From positions 1 through 43,852 of the forward strand of contig JAGALK010000010.1 of NCBI GenBank assembly GCA_017625255.1: DNA of 43,852 nucleotides. The letters are read 5' to 3'. The translations under genes were made by a program, and so were the position numbers. Below, one piece after another: positions 43,406 to 43,852 of this stretch. Numbering within the stretch: the first letter of the stretch is position 1; every line of letters starts with the position of its first letter. The notes beneath the pieces were generated by a model. It was not told the origin of the DNA. It was given only the letters and a program-made list of their open reading frames with translations, and did not search any database. This stretch comes from Lachnospiraceae bacterium (GTDB lineage: Bacteria; Bacillota; Clostridia; Lachnospirales; Lachnospiraceae).

Positions 43406-43622
43406 TGGTTAAGCGGAATATGGAATAGCATTTATCAAACCTTCATGTGTAGGATGGCGCCAGAACTTTATAGATATATATTTCGTAATCGAAAATGGAT
43501 ATTCATAGTGTGCTTATCCTTTATCGTCTCTGAAATATATACCTACAAAGCTCTGGCGCCACTTCACACATGTAGGTTTCGATTAAATGCATATTTCCCA
43601 AATTTCTCTCAACCAGACAGAT
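43401..43622. repeat. Palindrome 2: imperfect inverted repeat of about 220 bp
   Basis: The left arm, about 43401-43484, is similar to the reverse complement of about 43530-43622. Well matched blocks are GTCTGGTT (43403-43410) with AACCAGAC (43611-43618), CATGTGT (43444-43450) with ACACATG (43566-43572), TGGCGCCAGA (43455-43464) with TCTGGCGCCA (43552-43561), and TATATATTTC (about 43475-43484) with GAAATATATA. Many of the arm differences are A/G transitions. The loop of about 45 bases holds GGATA/TATCC. An open frame of 102 codons across it is repeat-driven and not called. Confidence 0.85.
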
Positions 43623-43639
43623 GCCGTCATACATATTGT

Positions 43640-43852
43640 AGTCCGGTTTCACAATGTAAATCTGTCAGAACGAGCAGGGGCTGTGGGTAGGCGGAATTGG
43701 TAGGGAAAGGAAGCGTTTCTTAGCATTTTCTGCAATACACAACTATGCACCGACACGGATGTCGGTGCAAGCTGTCACCACGGCAGGGACGCCGTGTTGA
43801 CAGTGGTAGTGTGCGTTACCATAACTGATATGAAAATGTTTAGAAACCCTTC
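43640..43852. repeat. Palindrome 3 (left arm and centre): second copy of the element found at 1-217
   Basis: 43641-43730 is the left arm, with GTCAGAACGAGCAG at 43664-43677 and the TTTCTTAGCATTTTC block at 43716-43730. The centre 43741-43852 equals bases 1-112 except for three positions and includes the same two hairpins. The right arm continues past the window; its sequence can be read in the other copy at 92-185. The full palindrome would be about 290 bp. Together with palindromes 1 and 2 it fills the space from 43075 to the window end. Confidence 0.87.

Noticed and set aside
43382..43690. Plus-strand open frame of 102 codons after recG
   Set aside because: It runs through the arms of palindrome 2 and into the left arm of palindrome 3. 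The translation looks like repeat DNA, so I do not call a gene.
1..43852. Circular molecule or assembly overlap suggested by matching ends
   Set aside because: The terminal 112-base match has three differences, so it is not an exact overlap, and the palindrome arms differ between the two copies. They are separate repeat copies.

Overview
The window is low-GC DNA from the Firmicutes, and its gene content and order point to a Lachnospiraceae-type clostridium (Clostridia). It carries a complete Rnf complex in the clostridial order C-D-G-E-A-B, scpAB, ispH overlapping an S1-domain gene, an Asp23/YloV/recG cluster divergent from rpmB, a GerW/YtfJ-type sporulation gene beside a DUF2953 gene, and many strong AGGAGG-type ribosome-binding sites. 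The genus cannot be fixed from the sequence alone. Almost all of it is compact core chromosome. I see no phage, transposase, plasmid, CRISPR or biosynthetic cluster.

Layout. 1-217: half of a dispersed palindromic repeat. 265-1491 (-): a DacF-like carboxypeptidase, divergent from scpA and from an scpB interrupted by an in-frame amber codon. 2999-3073: tRNA-Pro(GGG), followed by a BspA-like surface protein, a second DacF-like enzyme and rplS. 7.4-12.2 kb: RpiR regulator, HI0933-family flavoprotein, cmk, ispH and S1. 12.2-14.0 kb: cheR converging on a YprB-like exonuclease. 14.2-19.2 kb: rnfCDGEAB. 19.3-23.5 kb: MATE pump, M15 peptidase, PfkB kinase and an ApbE flavin transferase on the minus strand. 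23.7-30.5 kb: proB, DUF896, 5-formyl-THF cyclo-ligase, proA, miaB, an EetA/EetB-like pair and ruvAB. 30.6-38.2 kb: zapA, U32 peptidase, FtsW/RodA-type protein, PBP, Nudix hydrolase, a small unknown, DUF2953 and ytfJ. 38.2-43.0 kb: a 47-aa membrane protein, rpmB (-), Asp23, a FakA/YloV-like protein and recG. 43.0-43.85 kb: about 830 bp without genes, made of three successive large imperfect palindromes.

How the genes fit together. The Rnf operon couples ferredoxin:NAD+ oxidoreduction to ion pumping. The lipoprotein-type ApbE 3 kb downstream is the expected enzyme for attaching FMN to RnfG and RnfD, both of which show a GAT flavinylation motif. The NusG-II and Gx-transporter pair at 28 kb adds another possible extracytosolic redox component. 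Several genes form a cell-wall and division theme: two DacF enzymes, the M15 peptidase, an FtsW/PBP pair and zapA.

The least explained part is the repeat system. The first 112 bases and the last 112 bases are the same sequence with 3 differences, and both belong to a multi-hairpin palindromic element. The intergenic region after recG contains two more palindromes of about 220 and 330 bp with different sequences. The other notable defect is the amber codon in scpB, since TAG is an ordinary stop codon in neighbouring genes.
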